Shown: one piece after another, positions 59,920-64,000 of the stretch
Position numbering within the stretch: position 1 is the stretch's first letter
Layout: every line of letters starts with the position of its first letter
Assembly: GCF_003752505.1 (NCBI RefSeq)
Contig: NZ_RKHO01000001.1
Coordinates: forward strand, 1,798,001-1,862,000
Direction of reading: 5' to 3'
DNA: 64,000 bases
From: Nocardioides aurantiacus
Lineage (GTDB): Bacteria; Actinomycetota; Actinomycetes; Propionibacteriales; Nocardioidaceae
Made by a program: the position numbers and the translations under genes
Notes under the pieces: generated by a model
What the model was told of the DNA's origin: nothing
Database searches by the model: none
The model's input: only the letters and a program-made list of their open reading frames with translations

Positions 59920-60474
59920 TCAGCGGTCGCGTTTGACGTTCGAGGCGATCTGCGCGATCAGCCGGTCGACGTCGCGACGGGTCCGCAGTCGGTGGAATGT
60001 GAGGTTGGCCCACTCAGGGTCTCTCATGGCTTGGGCGTACCGGTGTTGTGTGCGCCCATAGGCGGTCCAGGCCCACCAAAGAATGGAGTCTTCGCCGCGC
60101 CAGAACATGAGGCCGCGCCAACTTTCGCGATTGCCGTTCCACAGTTCCTGTCGTGTAGCGGCTCGTCGGATGATGCGGCTGATGGATTGCGTGATGGCGC
60201 GCCAGCGCGGCGGGCTGACCCAGATGACGGTGTCGGCCTTGTCCCAGACCAGGGGCCCGATCTTGCTCCAGTAGTTGCCATCTATGACCCACCCATCGGC
60301 GGCTGTGGCGGCTTCGACACGCACCTTGAAGTCTCCGGGTGTTGCAGGGGTCCAGTCGGGTCCCCAGTGCAGGGCGTCTAACTCGATGTGCGGGACTGCG
60401 AGTGCTGCGGCGACCCGGCTAGCGACGACCGTTTTACCGGAACCGGAACTCCCGACCACCGAGACACGCTTCAC
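59920..60474 (-). CDS. P-loop kinase, FlaR/adenylate-kinase-like, 184 aa
   Basis: Walker A GSSGSGKT at residues 8-15, DALHWGPDWTPATPGDFKVR and DGWVIDGNYWSKIGPLVWDK are the pattern of adenylate-kinase-like proteins once called DNA topology modulators. The lid region is WRAITQSISRIIRRAATRQE. It probably phosphorylates a nucleotide or small metabolite. Same strand as the repeat-bearing intergenic region. Confidence 0.88.
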   Translation of the reverse strand: MKRVSVVGSSGSGKTVVASRVAAALAVPHIELDALHWGPDWTPATPGDFKVRVEAATAADGWVIDGNYWSKIGPLVWDKADTVIWVSPPRWRAITQSISRIIRRAATRQELWNGNRESWRGLMFWRGEDSILWWAWTAYGRTQHRYAQAMRDPEWANLTFHRLRTRRDVDRLIAQIASNVKRDR

Positions 60475-60543
60475 GGCTCACCTCCCTTGGGACTAAATCG
60501 GGACCATCACAGCCGACGAGCGCACTTGGCCGAAAGATGATCG

Positions 60544-61011
60544 TCAGTGTCGGTCGCGCCGTGCGGCAGGGGCCTCCCGGAGGGGCAACACCGGTACTGG
60601 GTGGACTTCTACTTCCAGTCGGCGTCGCTCTTCTTCGTCGAGGCGCACCACAACGGCTGTGCCTTCATCGCTGAGAGACACGATCGGTAGGACACGGTTT
60701 TCGGACCAGACGCTGGCGTCGAGGGCATAGCCAGCGAAGGTGGTGAAGGCGTGCCACACGTCGTCGTGTGCTCGCCGGATCATCCCAGTCGCTTGGTAGG
60801 ACTCGGTGTCGACTGGCTTCCCGGTCGCGGTCATCAAGGCTTTGGCAGCCTCGCGCCCCCTGACCGGCCATGCGTTCTGGTTGCTCCACGGGATGTCGGA
60901 CTCGAACTCCACAACTGTCTTCTCCAGCGCGCGCAGGACAAGTTGGCACACCTCAGCACGGTCGTCGGCTGACAGTCCGTTGGTATCAACTACGTAGTAG
61001 GAGAACGTCAC
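60544..61011 (-). CDS. hypothetical protein, 155 aa
   Basis: The start MTFSYYVVDTNGLSADDRAE is followed by VCQLVLRALEKTVVEFESDI, then WHAFTTFAGYALDASVWSEN and VVVRLDEEERRRLEVEVHP. The ATG overlaps the stop of the small upstream frame (ATGA). Soluble alpha/beta protein. Family unknown. Confidence 0.72.
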   Translation of the reverse strand: MTFSYYVVDTNGLSADDRAEVCQLVLRALEKTVVEFESDIPWSNQNAWPVRGREAAKALMTATGKPVDTESYQATGMIRRAHDDVWHAFTTFAGYALDASVWSENRVLPIVSLSDEGTAVVVRLDEEERRRLEVEVHPVPVLPLREAPAARRDRH

Positions 61012-61124
61012 AGGCTCAGCATCCCCTCATCGCGAATCGTCAACTTCTTTCCGTCGCCGTGAACGTGGGACGTGATGACACGTGCGTCGAAACACCACTC
61101 CCCGACCACCTCCACTTGGCCCAC
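61008..61124 (-). CDS. 38-residue protein upstream of the 155-aa gene
   Basis: GTG 61124 opens GQVEVVGEWCFDARVITSHV, then HGDGKKLTIRDEGMLSL, ending in TGA that overlaps the next ATG. The ATGA overlap makes a real coding role plausible. Short beta-rich piece, possibly the N-terminal half of a fold completed by the next product. Confidence 0.45.
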   Translation of the reverse strand: MGQVEVVGEWCFDARVITSHVHGDGKKLTIRDEGMLSL

Positions 61125-61243
61125 CGTAGGAGTCGCTGACGCGGCGACGGGGCTTGCGACGCTATGGTCTGCGGATTGCCGTGTCGTGGTGGCGTTTCCT
61201 GCAGCGCCGCAGGGTTGGTGACGGGTTCGTCGTAGCCGTCGGG

Positions 61244-62116
61244 TCAGGTGCGTCGCCAGACGCCGAGGGGGTCTGGCCCCGGGCGGAACCCGGCGGCCTG
61301 AGCCGTGCGGACTGCTTCGACGAACCCGTGGGCGAGCGACTCCGGATCGTGGGCGTCGCTGGCGAACGTGATCGCTTGGCCGCCTTCCTGGTGCCACCAG
61401 AGCAATATCTGGGGATGCAAAGGCACCTTGGTGTTCAACTCCAACACCTTGTCGGCACTGGCCAGAACTCGCAGAACGTGTCGGTACTGGTCTTCGAAGT
61501 TCAAAGGGTCGTAGGGGCGGTCGTGCCCTGGCCAGTAGCGGACCGGGTAGTCGATGTGTGCGAGTACCTCGAAGTTGTCAAATTGCTCTACGAGGCGCAC
61601 CGTCTCATCCAGGTAGTCGCGCACGACTTGGTCCGGTGTGTGGTCGGCAAAGGACGATGAGACCTCCTCGAAGCCGGAGCCGGTGGCACGACGAGCGGAG
61701 TGCACGGACGCAAGTACGCGTTCGAACTCCCCCGCTTGCAGAAGTGAGGACGACCGTTCGGAGTGCCAATGCGGTTCGCTGAGTTCGACACCCGAGTAGA
61801 TACGCAGGCCGGGGTAGCGTTCTCTGCACCGCTCCAGGCTTGCGTTGTATCCCTGCAAGTCGATTGGGGGCGGCACCAAGACGCCTCCGGTTACGAAGCG
61901 ATCCCAGGCCGGAGGTCTCTGCGCATCTTGAGGGGTCACCCAGCCGGTCATGTCTGCGTGCTCGGTGAAAGCGACTGACGGCAAGCCCAGTTCGATGGCG
62001 CGAGCACACGTGCGTTCCATAGACCCGTAAGGCGCATCCCAGGACCACTCGGTGTGGACGTGGCTGTCCGGCGGCAACATCCTCGGATGCTCGTCAGGTC
62101 CACCCATGGGATGCAT
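61244..62116 (-). CDS. PHP-domain phosphoesterase (histidinol-phosphatase-like), 290 aa
   Basis: The PHP metal motif is clear: DSHVHTEWSW with HxH, AFTEHAD, GVELSEPHWH, VLASVHSAR, EVLAHIDYPVRY and FASDAHDPESL. It likely hydrolyses a phosphate monoester; histidine biosynthesis (HisJ-type HisN) is possible but unproven. No his genes adjoin. Confidence 0.9.
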   Translation of the reverse strand: MHPMGGPDEHPRMLPPDSHVHTEWSWDAPYGSMERTCARAIELGLPSVAFTEHADMTGWVTPQDAQRPPAWDRFVTGGVLVPPPIDLQGYNASLERCRERYPGLRIYSGVELSEPHWHSERSSSLLQAGEFERVLASVHSARRATGSGFEEVSSSFADHTPDQVVRDYLDETVRLVEQFDNFEVLAHIDYPVRYWPGHDRPYDPLNFEDQYRHVLRVLASADKVLELNTKVPLHPQILLWWHQEGGQAITFASDAHDPESLAHGFVEAVRTAQAAGFRPGPDPLGVWRRT

Positions 62117-62405
62117 CCTTGCTCACGATGGCGTCCTACCCTCAAGGCTGCCCTGATGCCGCGAACGGTTTGATAGTTAGCGAGGCGTCAACGGGGTTTC
62201 CGTCAACTGCGAACCTTGAGCGGACCCGCATCAAGGCTGGCCTGATGAACTAATTCGTCCGGCCAGCAATGTGTTAACGAGGGTTCAATCTTCGCTGATG
62301 CGCAACCGTCGCTGGCTGCCGCACCATGCGTCGATCTCACGAACCCGGCCTAGAGCCTTGGTGACGCGGTTCGGCTGAACTGGCGACGCGACCCGCGCGG
62401 CCTAG
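62117..62405. other. intergenic, with a short imperfect repeat
   Basis: TCAAGGCTGCCCTGATG near 62142 and TCAAGGCTGGCCTGATG near 62231 repeat with one difference. No gene. Confidence 0.45.
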
Positions 62406-62966
62406 TTAAAAGTGGGCCCCTCGGCATAGCCGGTTCAGCGTCGTCGTGGCGTAGGCCAGAATCTCGTCACTGAACCCTTGAAGTCCGAGGCGGATTTGGT
62501 GGTCCGCGTAAACGCGTCGAAGGTCGATGAAGTACGCGCCGTCGTCGTCGTCGCGAACGACGCGGGCCCGCCCAGCCCAGCCCCGGTCTATCAGTTGGTC
62601 AGCGATGGCTTCCATGGCTCGCTGTGCGGCGGGGGTGGGCGACAGGGACGCTTTCGAACCGAGGTCAACGTCGGACAGGGCGGGGCCGCTCAGTTCCCAG
62701 TCCTGGTCGGCCTCCGGCTCGAAGACCTCCCCGCTGTCTACGGCGCATCCGGAGGCGCTGGCTGGTCGTGGGGAGCGCGTGTTGGTCGGGTCCTTCACGG
62801 CGTTGAGGTCGTCCACGGCCACCGAGAGCCGCTTGAGATTGAGGGCCACGCCCTTCTTGTCCGCGACGATCTGGGTGTGGTCACTACCGAACGGTGTGAA
62901 GCCGCACCCAGTCACGAGGACGCACATCGCAGCAAGCGCCGATGCTGTCCGCAGAGTCGTCCTCAC
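62406..62966 (-). CDS. lipoprotein, 186 aa
   Basis: GTG 62966 gives VRTTLRTASALAAMCVLVTG then CGFTPFG: a lipobox VTGC with Cys. The mature part is acidic, with DWELSGPALSDVDLGSKASL and LIDRGWAGRARVVRDDDDGA. Anchored outside the cell. Function unknown. Confidence 0.8.
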   Translation of the reverse strand: MRTTLRTASALAAMCVLVTGCGFTPFGSDHTQIVADKKGVALNLKRLSVAVDDLNAVKDPTNTRSPRPASASGCAVDSGEVFEPEADQDWELSGPALSDVDLGSKASLSPTPAAQRAMEAIADQLIDRGWAGRARVVRDDDDGAYFIDLRRVYADHQIRLGLQGFSDEILAYATTTLNRLCRGAHF

Positions 62967-63312
62967 GACGAGATCGTGGCATGAGACCTCGACAGGACGA
63001 CCCAGAATGCCCAGGGCGGCGCGGCACACGGCACTGGAAAGGCATTCGCCTCGCAGTGCCTGCTACCTAGCCGAAAGAAGGCACTGCGGAGACGGCATGG
63101 TCGTCCGGCGCGCGGCCACCACACCGGCTCGACCGGGTGGATAGGGAGATGGGTAACTTTGCGAAACCCTCGAACCTGGCCGGACGTCATGTTGGGGGGT
63201 GGAGGCCATGTTCCCGGTGGTCGGCTCCGTCTTGCATAGGTGTCGTCCGACACTCCGCGCTCGCAATTAGTACGTCCGAACCGGGGCGGCACCATCGTGC
63301 GAACATGGCGAC
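62967..63312. other. intergenic
   Basis: About 350 bases between divergent genes. Inverted segments GGCACTG and CAGTGCC occur near 63021 and 63054. No gene seen. Confidence 0.4.
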
Positions 63313-63702
63313 GTGTTCGTCAGGTACGAATCGCCTACAGCCGGGCCACGGGGTGTGAGCGTGGGCATCTTCGCTCTGGCTAACGGACTTGCCCAGGATG
63401 GCCGTCTGTCGCCTGCAGAGCACATCGAGTGGCGAGCGGGGAACGACTGGTACGAGGCCGCGTTCACCGATCCCACGACAGTCGATCCGTCCATTTACGA
63501 CCGGGCGATCAACCCGACGGCGACTGCCTGGTTCAAGGTGTCCGCCACACATCTGACCGACCGGCTTCAGCGCTACCTCGACATTTTGCAGACCCACGGT
63601 GTCGCCTGCGTTCGAGTCGAGTCCGTCAACCCCGGTCGCATCATCTACGAGGACACTGACCAGGTCGTGGTCGTCACCGATACTGCGCAGGTCGTCGACT
63701 AG
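63313..63702 (+). CDS. hypothetical protein, 129 aa
   Basis: GTG 63313 opens MFVRYESPTAGPRGVSVGIF, then LSPAEHIEWRAGNDWYEAAF, YDRAINPTATAWFKVSATHL and LQRYLDILQTHGVACVRVES. Soluble, mixed alpha/beta. Reads as a real protein from start to VVVVTDTAQVVD. Family unknown. Confidence 0.75.
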   Translation: MFVRYESPTAGPRGVSVGIFALANGLAQDGRLSPAEHIEWRAGNDWYEAAFTDPTTVDPSIYDRAINPTATAWFKVSATHLTDRLQRYLDILQTHGVACVRVESVNPGRIIYEDTDQVVVVTDTAQVVD

Positions 63703-63947
63703 GGGGACCCTCAAGCCTCACCGTCCGCCGCCCCTCCGTTCCGGGGGACAGCACCCCGGCAATTCGCTCTCCGGTGAACCCAGGGATGAAGTCCTTGTCG
63801 TCCCTGTTCCGGTCAAGTTGACGCCCTCGAATGGAGACTCCCGCGCGTGATCTCCAACGAGGCCGTGAAGGTCACTGTCGAGCCTCTGGGGCCCTGCCCG
63901 AACCACCCCTACGCTTAGGTGCCACACCAGTCCGAAGGGGGCACCAC

Positions 63948-64000
63948 ATGACCGTTTTCTGGATCATCGTCGCCGTGACCTGCGTCGGACTCGTCTTCCT
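63948..64000 (+). CDS. start of a membrane protein (partial)
   Basis: ATG 63948 has GAAGGGGG upstream; the first residues MTVFWIIVAVTCVGLVFL are hydrophobic, so the product has an N-terminal membrane helix. It runs off the right edge. Confidence 0.65.
   Translation, partial: MTVFWIIVAVTCVGLVF

Overview
The window is high-GC DNA with GTG starts, overlapping GTGA/ATGA stop-start junctions, several ECF sigma factors with membrane-anchored partners, ANTAR/PAS regulators, a SigB/SigF-type sigma factor and actinobacterial hypothetical families. I read it as the chromosome of an actinomycete; a Nocardioides-like genus is possible, but nothing here fixes the genus.

Region 1 (0-18 kb) is ordinary accessory chromosome: small membrane proteins, two adjacent ECF sigma cassettes (4.7-8.4 kb), a VanX-like D-Ala-D-Ala dipeptidase, acetyltransferases and a set of hypothetical proteins with decayed copies (14.2-15.3 kb are pseudogenes whose better relative lies at 17.5 kb). 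Region 2 (18.4-23.2 kb) starts with the 3' end of a tRNA-Pro and its terminator, which looks like an integration scar. It continues with a DUF4396 membrane protein and a Met-rich membrane protein behind a CsoR/RicR-like operator, then a SipW-type signal peptidase fused to a LamG domain next to a TasA/camelysin-like secreted protein. Region 3 (23.8-30.4 kb) holds an ABC exporter, an ECF41 sigma factor with its carboxymuconolactone decarboxylase partner and a near-consensus ECF41 promoter, a cupin regulator, a methyltransferase, a DinB protein and a lipoprotein hydrolase. Five of these eight genes carry one apparent single-base frameshift, so the stretch is either decaying or carries uncorrected indels. 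Region 4 (30.4-37.4 kb) has two TetR circuits, each with recognisable shared palindromic operators (TetR with an NmrA-type reductase; TetR with an aldehyde dehydrogenase and an MFS exporter), plus a resolvase relic. Region 5 (37.5-47.6 kb) is gene-poor: DUF2188, LuxR-type and receiver-like regulators, a SigB/SigF-type sigma factor, a Fic protein and long stretches without convincing genes.

Region 6 (47.7-58.2 kb) is the most interesting part: a continuous minus-strand defence-like island. One compact operon reads TIR - TIR - caspase - SLOG - Cas2/SinR-like - three-helix membrane protein - 50-residue acidic protein. The TIR plus caspase core resembles the recently described caspase-type (type IV) Thoeris, but the added SLOG, Cas2-like and membrane genes make a composite. 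Upstream lies a second cassette: a DyP peroxidase fused to a SpaA-like domain, a DUF2188 protein, a coiled-coil CHAT protease and a membrane-anchored protein. An XRE/ImmA pair, a nucleotidyltransferase and a membrane-anchored HIRAN protein follow. A diverged ~150-bp repeat occurs inside the island (51.3 kb) and again at 59.8 kb.

Region 7 (58.3-64 kb) returns to housekeeping-like accessory genes: acetyltransferases related to the one at 9.3 kb, a P-loop kinase, a PHP phosphoesterase, a lipoprotein and hypotheticals.
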